This document shows, in pieces, positions 8,975-18,393 of a stretch of DNA of 64,000 nucleotides. The stretch lies in NCBI GenBank assembly GCA_963705155.1, contig CAVPJC010000021.1, positions 1-64,000 on the forward strand, in the 5' to 3' direction. The notes below the pieces were generated by a model that saw nothing but the letters and a program-made list of their open reading frames with translations, did no database searches and was not told the origin of the DNA. How positions within the stretch are numbered: position 1 is the first letter of the stretch; the number at the start of each line of letters is the position of its first letter. A program made the position numbers and the translations under genes. This stretch comes from CAVPJC01 sp963705155. Its GTDB lineage: Bacteria > Chloroflexota > Anaerolineae > Anaerolineales > UBA4823.

Positions 8975-9301
8975 GCAGCCGGATTTTTCTCCCGGGGAGT
9001 GGATCACTCAAGAGGGAAGCTTGCCATACTTCAGCTACACCCCAGAAGTGCTTGACTTTATCAGAGCGCTTTCCGGCAACGGCTTCATCCAGCCATTTGA
9101 TTGGATGAATTGGCGGGAAGGAGGCAGTTGGTGGATCATCCTGCGCTGCTTCGCAAAGCCAACCTGCAAACCCTGCGCAAGCTGCTGACTGCGCATGTGC
9201 GCGCTGACCGTTTTTCAGAGGGTCACCTGGCTGGCACGTTTGAATCGGGACACATGACATTGATCCTGAAGCGGATGGCGGAAATTCACAACCTGATATA
9301 G
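8970..9301 (+). pseudogene. DUF6508 module, probably the C-terminal domain of the preceding DraG protein
   Basis: From the end of the DraG frame a one-base shift gives FEQPDFSPGEWITQEGSLPY, then TPEVLDFIRALSGNGFIQPF and DWMNWREGG. A second shift near 9120 leads to VDHPALLRKANLQTLRKLL, HVRADRFSEGHLAGTFESGH and the end ILKRMAEIHNLI at 9301. This is the DUF6508 pattern. There is no start codon or ribosome site of its own, so a DraG-DUF6508 fusion of about 490 residues is the simplest reading. The function of DUF6508 is unknown. Confidence 0.7.
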
Positions 9302-9406
9302 ACTAAGTTTGCCTCTGAGATAATTCCTGATCGCAGCCTTCTGGATAAAAAAAACCTCTCCTAGATCAATAAAAAGCATTCATGTGAAGACGATTGGGGG
9401 AAACTA

Positions 9407-9438
9407 TTGCATTAAGATGCCATTTGTGGTATCTTATT
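9407..9438 (+). promoter_or_regulatory. abiE promoter with overlapping inverted-repeat operator
   Basis: TTGCAT (9407-9412) and TATCTT (9430-9435) are spaced by 17 bases. ATTAAGATGCC (9411-9421) is repeated inverted, 9 of 11 matching, at 9428-9438, so the palindrome covers the -10. AbiEi-type antitoxins are known to repress their own operon by binding inverted repeats at the promoter. The expected transcription start coincides with ATG 9442, hinting at a leaderless mRNA. Confidence 0.65.
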
Positions 9439-9441
9439 CGC

Positions 9442-10081
9442 ATGGAATTTGCCGAATTACTCGAAATCGTCTAGAGAAGAACCGGTATTTGAAACCGGAT
9501 TGCTGATGGCCGGAAATGCCAACCGGCGCGATATCCGCCATCAGCTCTCGCGCTGGAGGCAAGCTGGCAAAATCTATCAACTTCGCCGCGGTCTTTACAG
9601 CCTGGCGCCACCTTTTCAAAAGGTAAATCCACATCCATTCCTGGTCGCCAATCGCATGCTTCCGGCGTCTTATGTCAGCCTGCAGTCGGCGCTGGCATAT
9701 TTTGGCATGATCCCTGAGTACGTGCCGGTAACGACCAGTGTCACCACCAGGCGGCCAAACCACTGGGAGACGCCATTGGGTATTTTTAACTTTCGCCATA
9801 TCCAGGTAGACTTTTTTAATGGCTATCGTTTGGAAGATATGGGTGAAGGACAGCAAGCCTTCATAGCCAGTCCGGAAAAAGCCCTGCTCGACCTAATCTA
9901 TCTGGAGTCAGGAGGGGATACTCTCGATTATCTCACTGAGCTGAGGTTGGGGAACTTGAATCAGCTGGATTGGCAAATCCTCAAGAACCAGGCTGGGCGG
10001 ATTGAGAAACCCAAACTCCTGCGCGCCATCGCAGCGATCCAGAAGGTGGCTGGCATAGAAGAGGAATTTGAGAACTTATGA
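9442..10081 (+). CDS. AbiEi-family antitoxin / transcriptional regulator (type IV toxin-antitoxin)
   Basis: An N-terminal winged helix (NRRDIRHQLSRWRQAGKIYQ, then LRRGLYSLAPP) is followed by the AbiEi C-terminal antitoxin part with PASYVSLQSALAYFGMIPE and SPEKALLDLIYLESGG. ATG 9442 (MEFAELLEIV) matches the family start, but its frame stops after ten codons. One base changed around 9470 joins it to EPVFETGLLMAGN; otherwise the start would be TTG 9449. The stop overlaps the toxin start (ATGA, 10078-10081), giving translational coupling. In AbiE systems the antitoxin represses the operon and neutralises toxicity without direct toxin binding. Length about 213 residues. Confidence 0.85.
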
Positions 10082-10893
10082 AAGCTTATATCGAGCAGCT
10101 ATTGAGAGACGTCGCCAGTCCAATCACTGGTCGCAACATGGTGCGGGAATACTTGCAGGCAAGGATCTTGGAGAGCCTGCAGCGCGCTGGGGCAATGGTT
10201 CCATTGGCTTTTCATGGTGGTACCGCACTGCGTTTCTTTTATGCAATTCCTCGCTATTCTGAAGACCTGGACTTTGCCCTGGAAAAGCCAGATGACAGCT
10301 ATGATTTTCGAGCCTATTTGAGAGCAATTCAGGATGAATTTGTAAACGAAGGTTACCAGATCGGGATCAAGCTAAACGACAAAAGGACGGTGAACGCTGC
10401 CTTTGTGAGATTCAACAACCTTCTCTATGAATTTGGTCTTTCTGCACAAAGAGATGAGGTTCTGGCAGTGAAACTCGAAGTCGATACCAATCCGCCGTCT
10501 GGGGCAGGGTTGGACATCACAGTCATCCGGCGCTATGTCACTTTACGCTTACAGCACCATGATAAGTCCTCGCTCCTGGCCGGCAAGCTGCATGCCCTTT
10601 TCCAACGCCGTTATGTGAAAGGGCGAGACCTCTATGACTTGATGTGGTATCTCAGTGATCCGGATTGGCCAAATCCTAACTTCATACTCCTGCAAAATGC
10701 CTTACAGCAGACCGGTTGGGATGGACCCGTCCCGGATGAGAAGAACTGGCGGGATATCCTATGCCAGCGATTGGGGAAAATCGATTGGAAGAAATGTGCC
10801 AGCGATGTAAAACCATTTCTTGAGAGATCGACTGAGGCTGCACTGTTAACTCAAGAGAATTTTGAAAACCTGCTGGGTTGTTCCTTGCATTAA
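10078..10893 (+). CDS. AbiEii/AbiGii-family nucleotidyltransferase toxin
   Basis: A 271-residue MNT-fold toxin. The GGxxL-type motif and metal-binding Asp pair are in AFHGGTALRFF and YSEDLDFAL (Gly47-Gly48, Asp63, Asp65). The conserved KLHALFQRRYVKGRDLYDL block lies in the C-terminal half. AbiEii toxins use NTPs to modify target RNA, probably tRNA, and cause abortive infection. All key residues are present and the frame is intact, in contrast to most of the island, so the operon could still be active. Confidence 0.9.
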   Translation: MKAYIEQLLRDVASPITGRNMVREYLQARILESLQRAGAMVPLAFHGGTALRFFYAIPRYSEDLDFALEKPDDSYDFRAYLRAIQDEFVNEGYQIGIKLNDKRTVNAAFVRFNNLLYEFGLSAQRDEVLAVKLEVDTNPPSGAGLDITVIRRYVTLRLQHHDKSSLLAGKLHALFQRRYVKGRDLYDLMWYLSDPDWPNPNFILLQNALQQTGWDGPVPDEKNWRDILCQRLGKIDWKKCASDVKPFLERSTEAALLTQENFENLLGCSLH

Positions 10894-11017
10894 ATTCATT
10901 TGACACCCGGCAGAATTTCTGCTGTCCTCTCTCAACCGAAGCCATACGCAGTTCGCCGGGAGTAACGTAATCACAGAGCTGAAATCGAGCCAAAACGGCG
11001 TACTTGTTCGTGAAATA

Positions 11018-11080
11018 GTGCGGAATTTCGGATTCCCTCTCATACCCCGAAGGTCGCAGGTTTAAGTCCTTTCCCGCTAG
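11018..11080 (+). pseudogene. Degenerate tRNA 3' half (possible island end)
   Basis: CTCATAC, a CAT-anticodon-like loop, is followed by CCCGAAGGTCGCAGG, TTTAAGT and CCTTTCCCGCTAG, the order expected of a variable loop, T arm and acceptor strand. The anticodon stem is disturbed by about six extra bases and no 5' half pairs with the acceptor, so it cannot be functional. It resembles the end of the tRNA at 1-27 (both end in CCCGCTA) and lies just after the last defence gene. Confidence 0.4.
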
Positions 11081-11390
11081 CTTTTATCCAGGTAATTCAC
11101 ATACCAGCTTTAAGCAAATACTTCACCGAAGAGCCTGTTGAATCGCGTTGATTATTTTGCTAAAATTGTGGTAACGATCACGCTCGATTGTTTATTTTAG
11201 CATTTCGGTGGCTGGTGGGGAAAAAAGGTTTGGGTCATGGTTATGCATGTCCGTGCGACCCCTTATCGTTGAGCACAGGTTAAGATTGAGACCCAGTCCG
11301 ATCACTCCTTCCGGACGGTTGCATGTTGGGGCAAGAAACCGTACACGAGTAGCTCTGGATTAACAGAGGAAGTAACCAAGGAGGGAGAAG
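11081..11390. other. Gap with a 9-bp inverted repeat
   Basis: No gene is supported. TGCTAAAAT (11158-11166) is repeated inverted at 11194-11202 around a 27-base spacer in an AT-rich stretch, which could be an operator or an old element end. The ribosome site AGGAGGGAGAAG of the next gene lies at about 11380. Confidence 0.4.
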
Positions 11391-11393
11391 TTG

Positions 11394-11913
11394 ATGTCTC
11401 GCAAAAAATTTTTCCAATCTATACCGGCAGTCTCGTTGGCCATGAAGCAAATACGGCAGTTCAGCGTGGTTTTAATTCTGGCCTTGGCGTTGTCCTGGCT
11501 ACCGACCCAAAAAGTCAGGGCAAACACCTACACTGTCACCAACACCCTTGATAGCGGCGTTGGCTCGCTGCGCTGGGCGATTAACAATGCCAACACTAAC
11601 CTCGGTGCGGACACGATCGAGTTCGACATCCCTGATTGTGGAGGGGTATGTGTGATTACCCTTTCCACAGCCTTGCCGACCCTGACAGATGATTCCACGA
11701 CCATCGATGGCTATTCCCAGCCGGGGGCTGCTCCTGCCAACCCAAGCGGGCCAGCCACTATCTTGATCGAGATCGATGGCAGCAATATTACTGCCAATAA
11801 TGGGTTGAACATCCTCTCGGCCAATAACCTGGTGCGCGGCCTGGCAATCAATCGCTTTGGTTACAACGGCGTTGCCATTGGTTACAGTGAAGCTACCGGT
11901 AACGTGATCGGGG
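11394..11913 (+). pseudogene. Secreted beta-helix protein, 5' part, interrupted by an IS
   Basis: ATG 11394 follows a strong AGGAGG site. A signal peptide (hydrophobic core FSVVLILALALSWL, end KVRANTYTV) precedes the domain TYTVTNTLDSGVGSLRWAIN, the usual opening of CSLREA-type and parallel beta-helix surface proteins. Repeat-like turns follow (NNGLNILSANNLVRGLAINR, EATGNVIG). The frame is cut at 11914 by an insertion sequence; the rest of the gene continues at 13426. Such proteins are exported and often act at the cell surface. Confidence 0.8.
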
Positions 11914-13425
11914 TGTAAGGTCCAATAATGTCGTACCTTAAAAATCTCATAAATTCATACCCCAAGAGTCTCGGAAATTCATACCCCTTGGCTGGTCGCA
12001 AACCTTGTATCCTGGGATCAGGAAAGAAGGAGCGGCCCTATGAACCAAAAGAAGCTAACGCAAGGCGAACGAGAACAAATCTATCTGCTCAAGCGGTCTG
12101 GTCAAACCATTCCCCAAATTGCCATAGCTTTAGGCACATCCCCGGCATGTGTTCGTAAGTGGTGGCGACGAGGTCGAGATGAAGGCATGCTCGGATACTG
12201 GAACGAAAACGTGGTCGCCCAATCCAAGGAGTGCTGTCTACATATCCAATCCAGGTGCGAGAGACCAGTTTGAGGCTCAAGCGGGAGCATAAACGTTGGG
12301 GAGCCAACCGGGTGTTGATCGAATTGCGGAATGATCCTGCTCTATCCGGGTTGGCTTTTCCTAGTCGCAGCCGCCTGTATGCATTCTTTCATCAGGAATG
12401 CCCAGAATGCTTGAGCATGTGGACCCAGCACAAAGAAGTACCGACGCGGCAGCGCAGTGCATGAAGAGTGGCAAGTCGATCACCAAGAGGGCCATCGCTT
12501 GCTCGATGGGAGCATCGCCACAGTGTGCAATATTCGAGATCCGTACGGAGCAGCGATGATCGCCAGTCAGGCGTTTTCGGTCAAAACCGAGCAGCGTTGG
12601 CGAAAGCTGACCTGGGAAGAAGTGCGTCAGGTGCTGCGAGCTGGATTTGCCGAATGGCAGACCTTACCTGACAGCGTGCTCACCGACAATGAGATGGGAT
12701 TGGGAGGCAACCCCAATGATCCCTTCCCAAGTTGGCTAAGCTTGTACCTGGCGGGCTTAGGCATCAAACATAATTTCATCCGCTCTCATCGGCCAACTGA
12801 TCAGCCCCAGGTGGAACGCAACCACCGTACGCTCGATGGGCTGACTGAAGATGAAGGCAGTCGACAGGATTTGGTCAGTTTTCAACGATCCCTGGATCAA
12901 GAACGACACCTATACAATGACGAGTTCCCTTCTCGAGCCAGTGACTGTGGTGGTTCTCCTCCCTTGCAAGCTCATCCAGAGCTGCTCCGCCCTCGTCGTC
13001 CCTATCGGACAGAACTGGAAGCCATCCTTTTCGACATGCAGCGTGTGTATCACTATCTGGCTGGCTTTACCTTCGAACGCAAGGTGAATTGAAACGGGCA
13101 GGTGACTTTGAAAGGTCATCATTACACGGTTGGACTGGCTCATAAAGAGAAGCAAATCCTGGTCCGCTTAGACGAGCAAACGCAAGAATGGATGTTCCTG
13201 GAACGAGACGAGCAAGGTCAAGAACATGAGCTCAACCGTCGCTCACTTTTCGGTTTAGATTTCTTCTCGCTGACCGGCTTGGAGAAGCCGGTATACTTAG
13301 CCCATTTGCCACCTATCCAGCTCACCTTGCCGTTAGCCCCTTAAACCCAGGGATACGATTTTATACGATTGTTAAAGGTACGAAATTATGAGAACTCTTT
13401 GGGTACGCCATTATGAGACCTTACA
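11914..13425 (+). mobile_element. 1.5-kb insertion sequence with repeated terminal sites
   Basis: The ends are TGTAAGGTC...CGTACC (11914-11937) and its inverted copy at 13402-13425, matching over about 24 bases with a few differences. Inside each end the unit is repeated: left TCATAAATTCATACC and a third TCGGAAATTCATACC, right TCATAATTTCGTACC, each about 25-30 bases apart. GGGG abuts both sides (11910-11913, 13427-13430), a possible target duplication. Multiple subterminal sites imply a transposase that binds several times per end. Confidence 0.8.
12040..13344 (+). pseudogene. IS481-like DDE (rve) transposase, degraded
   Basis: The N-terminal helix-turn-helix is LTQGEREQIYLLKRSGQTIP with CVRKWWRRGRDEG. 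A frame change near 12230 leads to RLKREHKRWGANRVLIELR, another near 12460 to the catalytic core: VDHQEGHRLLDG (first Asp), VLTDNEMGLGG (second Asp) and DQPQVERNHRTLDGL (Glu). After KVN there is an in-frame TGA at 13090-13092; the same frame then continues NGQVTLKGHHYTVGLAHKEK to LPLAP at 13344. The nonsense codon and two shifts make it inactive as read. The family name is by fold and catalytic spacing. Confidence 0.8.
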
Positions 13426-15253
13426 AGGGGAACTACCTGGGGGTAGACACGGGCGGCACGCTGGATCGGGGCAACGGTCTTGATGGCGTGTTCATTGGCT
13501 ATGGGAGCGACCCACAATACGATCGGCGGGGACTGGCCATGCTGAAGTCAATGTGATCTCTGGCAATGGCTGGGCGGGGGTCAGGCATCTACGGCGCAGA
13601 CACAAGCGGGAACACGATTTCGGGTAATTACATTGGCATGGACAAAACCGGGCTGACCGAACTGGGAAACAGCCTGGACGGGGTCTGGATCTACGGCGGG
13701 GCGCACGACAATACGGTCGGCGGGGATATTGCCTCGGAGCGAAACCAGATCAGCGGAAATCTGCGTGATGGCGTGCGCCTGGAGGCCGGGAGCGGCAACG
13801 TGGTATCGGGAAATATCATCGGTTTAACCCCCAGTGGCATAGCAGGAAACGCTGGGTACGGCATAAACATTTTTCATGCCGCGCAAGGGCATACCATTGG
13901 CGGCGACGCGCCCGGTGAAGGCAACGTGATCTCGGGCAACCTGGTGGGTGTGGTGATCACTGGCACCGGAACTGTCAGCAACTCTTCATCGGTAATTACA
14001 TTGGCACCAACCCTTTGCGGGACGTTTAGACCGGGGTAACACCGAAGATGGGGTGCGCATCGGCGGCGGAGCCGCAACAACCGGTGTGGGCGGCGACACC
14101 GCCGGGGAACGAAATCTCATCTCGGGAAACAATAATTGCGGCGTCCAGCTGACTGGCTCTGGCACGATGAACAATACCATCTCTGGCAACTACGTCGGCG
14201 TGCAGGCCAATGGAACAGCCGCGTTGGGTAACTTGTTCGGTGTTTCCTCCGTGGAGCAGCAAACAACACCATTGGAGGAACGCAGCCAGGCCAGGGAAAC
14301 CTGGTTTCCGGGAACATCTTTGACGGGATCTATTTGTTATACCGCTGGGTACGAACGGCAACACTATCGCAGGCAACTTCGTCGGCACCGATCATACCGG
14401 GACTGTTGCATTTGGAGAATCGGCAATATGGCATCTCCATCGTCGGAGAGGCCGATAACAACACCATCGGTCCGGGCAACCTGGTTTCGGGCAACAGGTT
14501 GGACGGGATCACTGTTACGGGATGTATCGGGTACGCTGGTTTATGACAATATCATCGGCACAGATCCTGGCGGGACGCTCGACGTGGGCAATGGTGAAAA
14601 TGGCTTACAGCTAGAACTTGGTGTCCATGGCAATACGAGTTGGACCAGGTAATCTGATCGCTTATAACAACAATTTCGGCGTTTTTGCAGTGAACGATAA
14701 CTACCCTCCAAAACATCATTACCCGGAACAGCATCTTTTCCAACACTGACCCGGCCATCAATCTGGCTGATGGGGCGCATAACAGCATCCTCGCTCCAGT
14801 GATACTTTCTGCCATTTCTTCCGGTGGAGACGTCACCGTCAGCGGTACAAGCTGTCCCGATTGTACGGTGGAGGTGTTCTCCAACCCAACAAGCGATGAG
14901 GAAGGGCGGGTTTACCTGGGAACTTCAGTCGCCAACACCAACGGCTTTTTCACGCTTACCGTCCCCGCTGCGCCCTATCCTTACCTGACTGCAACTACTA
15001 CCCGGCCGCAGATGGCACATCCGAGTTCTCGCAGGCGTTTATTGCGAACTCACCTGTTCTTGCCGCTAATTTCACGTTAAATCTAGAGAAATGCAGCGAA
15101 TCTCCCCGTCACCAGACGCCCCTGACCACCATCCGGCAGAATATCCCATTGGCAGGCAGGCTGCTGGCCCAACACGTGATCCAGTTCCTGATAACCGGGA
15201 TTGTTTCCCGGGTCATCATTCCGGTGGGGCTGGTTGTCCGTCAAACCGCCTGA
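13426..15253 (+). pseudogene. Secreted beta-helix protein, 3' part, many frame breaks
   Basis: The reading resumes GNYLGVDTGGTLDRGNGLDG and shows degenerate repeats built on NTISGNYIGMDKTG, NVVSGNIIGLTPSG and NVISGNLVGV, the turns of a right-handed beta-helix, here with roughly 20-30-residue spacing. At least five frame changes (about 13560, 13975, 14240, 14640, 15000) break it. The last frame ends ADGTSEFSQAFIANSPVL and a hydrophobic tail HVIQFLITGIVSRVIIPVGL before TGA 15251-15253, which could be a C-terminal anchor. Rejoined with the 5' part it was about 780 residues. Confidence 0.7.
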
Positions 15254-15466
15254 GCGCTAACCGACAAGTGATCGTCTACGGTTGTATCGACTTGCCCGGG
15301 TCGCGGCTAAGTCTGTCGATCTACAAGCCCGGCTGCCTCTGTTTGGATCTGCTCCTGGCAAAGTGAAACTGTCCGGTTGGTCAGGTTAAATTCCCGACTT
15401 CCAGCCAAGTCAGGGATGTGATTAAATATGTACAATCAAAATAGTGCATATAGTGAGGAGAGCTCG

Positions 15467-16030
15467 ATGAATATCGATAAAAGTGAAATTGTTCGCTTGA
15501 CAGAGGAGTATGGCGGGGGATGGGGGATCCATCACACTCAGCGGCTGCTGCGTCTCATTTCCATCATCGGTGAGGGTCTCGACTACAACGCTGAAGCGTT
15601 GTGGCTGGCAGCACATCTGCATGATTGGGGCGCATATCCCCACTGGGCGCAGGAGGGTATCGACCATGCTCTCCGCTCCAGGCAGGTGGCCGAACAATTT
15701 CTCGCCGAACATAACTGCCCGGAGGAGATTAGAGACTTGATCCTGGAGTGCATCGAACACCACCACGCCGCCGGCTCAGACCGCAGCCTCGAATCCATCC
15801 TTCTGCGGGATGCTGATGCGCTCGACTTTCTGGGTGTGGTGGGGGTATTCCGCAATTTCTCAATAAATCCACGCGATATGCGTAAGGCTTTCCAGGAGAC
15901 CAAACGGCGGCGAGACAGAACTCTTGGCATATTGGGCCTGGAAAAATCCAGGAAGATCGCTGCGGATCGGGTAACGAGAATGAATGAACTGTTGACAGGA
16001 ATTCGAGACCAAATCTTCGGCCTGTTCTAA
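15467..16030 (+). CDS. HD-domain phosphohydrolase
   Basis: ATG 15467 has a GAGGAG site eight bases upstream. The metal-binding HD pattern is complete: His in WGIHHTQRLLRL, His-Asp in LAAHLHDWGAYPHW, a His pair in ECIEHHHAAGSD and Asp in LLRDADALDFLG. Length 187 residues, normal for stand-alone HD hydrolases acting on nucleotides or other phosphoesters. The substrate is not predictable. It stands alone, with a 200-base gap behind the beta-helix remnant and a convergent gene downstream. Confidence 0.85.
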   Translation: MNIDKSEIVRLTEEYGGGWGIHHTQRLLRLISIIGEGLDYNAEALWLAAHLHDWGAYPHWAQEGIDHALRSRQVAEQFLAEHNCPEEIRDLILECIEHHHAAGSDRSLESILLRDADALDFLGVVGVFRNFSINPRDMRKAFQETKRRRDRTLGILGLEKSRKIAADRVTRMNELLTGIRDQIFGLF

Positions 16031-16122
16031 ATCGATCCAGGCCAATGCGCTATTCGCTGGATTATATGCGCCGAGACTGATTCCGGGCCAACGTTTGGAT
16101 TGCCTGCGGAGGCGAATTTTCC

Positions 16123-16572
16123 TCAAAGGCCGTGCCCAACGCGGGTATAAGAATAGAATGTCGCGGCGAGGTTGATAAAATATGTCACCAGCGTGACAAA
16201 GCCGTAGGGCCTGCCAACCAGAAAAGCATAGCCAATCATGGCAAACAATGCCAGGTAGTAAGTCAGCAGATAGGGGCCAAGCCATGCGGTCTGGCGAAAA
16301 TTGAATTTCAGCAGGTAATCGAGGATAAACTCAATGACCAGGTAGGCAACCATGACGAGTGGAAGCACCCAGAATGCCCAACTGCGATTTCCGGTCAGGT
16401 TAACCACAGCGATTGCAGCCAGAGGAAAGGCCATCACGATTGTGCCGTAACCGATCCAATGTTCCCACTCAGGCGCCCAAAGAGCGCGGTTCAGAAAGAT
16501 CAGACACAAAATCAGGTTGAGCAGATTGGCAATCACGACAACAACGATATCTAGCTTCTGATACAGGTTCAT
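16123..16572 (-). CDS. Small polytopic membrane protein, unknown
   Basis: A 149-residue hydrophobic protein with four to five predicted membrane spans: LDIVVVVIANLLNLILCLIF, the stretch around IVMAFPLAAIAVV, WAFWVLPLVMVAYLVIEFIL, YLLTYYLALFAMIGYAFLV and VTLVTYFINLAATFY. No family was recognised. It lies directly behind the acetyltransferase gene on the same strand (3-base gap), so the two are probably co-transcribed. Confidence 0.7.
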   Translation of the reverse strand: MNLYQKLDIVVVVIANLLNLILCLIFLNRALWAPEWEHWIGYGTIVMAFPLAAIAVVNLTGNRSWAFWVLPLVMVAYLVIEFILDYLLKFNFRQTAWLGPYLLTYYLALFAMIGYAFLVGRPYGFVTLVTYFINLAATFYSYTRVGHGL

Positions 16573-16575
16573 TCC

Positions 16576-17091
16576 TCACTCCTTATTGAGACGATGGCGC
16601 ATCAGCTGGATGCCCCAAAGCGACAAAGTCTCTACATAAGTCATACCACACTTTTCGATTACACGCCGTGAAGCTTGATTGTCGGGATGAACCAGCGCAA
16701 TAATGTGATCCAGGGCGAAGTGCTCGAAGCCGAACTGCAATGAGGTCAGCGCAGCCTGTGTAGCATAACCTTTGCCCCAGAATGGGCAATCGAGTAAGAA
16801 GCCAACCTCGGTTTCGCCAAGTTCCGGGAGATACTGCAAGCCCGCCCAACCGACAATCTCACGCTCGCCATCTGGCAGGATGCCCCAGTTGCCATAGCCG
16901 TACTTTGCCCAATGCGCCTCCTGCCCATCCACAAATTTCCGGAACTTCTCCAGCGGAGGTGGAACCGGGTTGGGAAAGTAGCGTAGAACGCCCTCGGATT
17001 GGTAGATACGGTGCAGCACCTCGGCATCCGTGGGCTGAAGGCGGCGCAAAATCAGGTGCTGCGTCCGAAGTGACGAAATTTGAGTGTTCAT
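16576..17091 (-). CDS. GNAT acetyltransferase, RimJ/RimL type
   Basis: The family start is MNTQISSLRTQHLILRRLQP (ATG at 17089-17091); an upstream ATG at 17118 would extend into the preceding gene. The acetyl-CoA-binding region is LPELGETEVGFLLDCPFWGK followed by GYATQAALTSLQFGFEH, and the C-terminal NQASRRVIEKCGMTYVET is typical of RimL-like enzymes that acetylate N-termini or small amines. 171 residues, intact. It is 17 bases behind the tandem-GNAT gene. Confidence 0.85.
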   Translation of the reverse strand: MNTQISSLRTQHLILRRLQPTDAEVLHRIYQSEGVLRYFPNPVPPPLEKFRKFVDGQEAHWAKYGYGNWGILPDGEREIVGWAGLQYLPELGETEVGFLLDCPFWGKGYATQAALTSLQFGFEHFALDHIIALVHPDNQASRRVIEKCGMTYVETLSLWGIQLMRHRLNKE

Positions 17092-17107
17092 CTTAATGTT
17101 TTTATGG

Positions 17108-18021
17108 TTACCCCCCATCCAGCTGTTTCACCCAGCACTGGCTGATGGAAATGACTTCGAAACCCATGGAAAGATAAAATTCCTGGTTCGATCCCACATA
17201 GGCCACCGCTGCGCCCAAAGCGCTGCACCGCCGGATACCCTCCAGCACAGCGGCCTTCCCCAATCCCATGCGGCGGTATGCTGGATCGGTTGCAACAGGC
17301 TCAACGTAAGCGTAAAGCCCGTTTGGTTCGAAAAACATTCCACAGAATGAGGCATAATCGCCATCCGGGGCCTCCACAATGATTTTCAATTCACGCCGCG
17401 CCCTGGGGGTGTCGAACATTTTCTTCCGTTCTTCAATCTCTTCATCGCCGGCAGGCGGCTCGCCTGCATGGTTAAATCCGCCACCACAGAGGCGATTGAG
17501 TTTATCCCAATTGCAGTCCTCTGCCATGCTTTTCAAGAGAAATCCACCGGGTAAGTGAATGGCAGGGAATGGATCGGGGATCACGTATTTCGCCATCGGG
17601 CGGTCGCCGTTAACATCCTCTCGTAGCCGCGCCCTCTTGCCAGGGCTAAGAATTCTTGATCGGTGTTGTTGATATATACGCGCAGGTATTTCCTTCCATC
17701 TATCACCGAACGGCCAGGCAGGTTTTCTTCGGCGTAGTCGAGCATGACCTGCCTCAAATACCGGTAGCCGGGATGAAATTGAAAAAACGCCTCACCAAAC
17801 GAGCTTTCAATGTGCACAACCGAAACGATCTCCCCATCCTCTTGCCAGATGCCAAACTTCCCCAGAGATGATTGATCCAACAACGGGTGAGCGTGCATGT
17901 ATTCCCAGGCGGGTTCAATCCAGTTCCCATCACGGTTTCCCGGTTGGTAGTGCTTAAGCAGAAAATTATCCACAAGGTGGTAATCATCCGGGTGATTGTA
18001 AACCCGAAATTTGATGCTCAT
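17108..18021 (-). pseudogene. Tandem-GNAT acetyltransferase, frameshifted in the middle
   Basis: The N-terminal half starts MSIKFRVYNHPDDYHLVDNF (18021) and runs to ARGRGYERM; the frame then changes near 17595 to GDRPMAKYVIPDPFPAIHLP. The C-terminal half holds the acetyl-CoA site (VEPVATDPAYRRMGLGKAAV) and AYVGSNQEFYLSMGFEV. The two halves behave as one 300-residue two-domain GNAT protein in related bacteria, so a single indel is the likely cause. The substrate is unknown. Confidence 0.75.
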
Positions 18022-18393
18022 ATGGTTTGCCCTGCCCCTCACCAGGATAGACCAACCTGGAACAAATCCTTGCCTGGTGTCAAATTTTTAGTGTAACCGG
18101 CGTCTCTGTGCAGTTGCGGAGTTCATCTTCACGAGCCAAAGTGGGCTGAACCGCGATTTGCAAAGCTCATGATTCATTTACCTCCATCGTCAAGATGAAC
18201 TTCATATGATCGTTTGATGAAGCGTGAGATTCCGGTGACGCCGGATTTATTGGTGTTATTTTCCCCAATACCAACACATATCACTTATAATCTTGGTTGA
18301 TGCATTTCCAAACAGGAACAGCCCGGGGTCCCGATTTGTGTAAAATTCCGGGCTGAAATGGATGAAGGCTACAATAAAGGATTGTAACATCAA
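18022..18393. other. Divergent gap with a GC hairpin
   Basis: No gene is supported. AGCCCGG (18320-18326) pairs with CCGGGCT (18348-18354) around a 21-base loop, 40 bases before the XRE-cupin start; without a T tract it may be an operator or leader structure. A TATAAT-like box occurs at about 18285 and TACAAT at about 18370. Confidence 0.45.

Noticed and set aside
13090..13092. Selenocysteine or recoded TGA in the IS transposase
   Set aside because: No SECIS-like hairpin was noticed and the gene has other frame breaks; simple decay is more likely.
14026..14388. Minus-strand frames across the beta-helix remnant
   Set aside because: They are antisense to a Gly/Asn-rich repeat protein, which produces long open antisense frames by composition.
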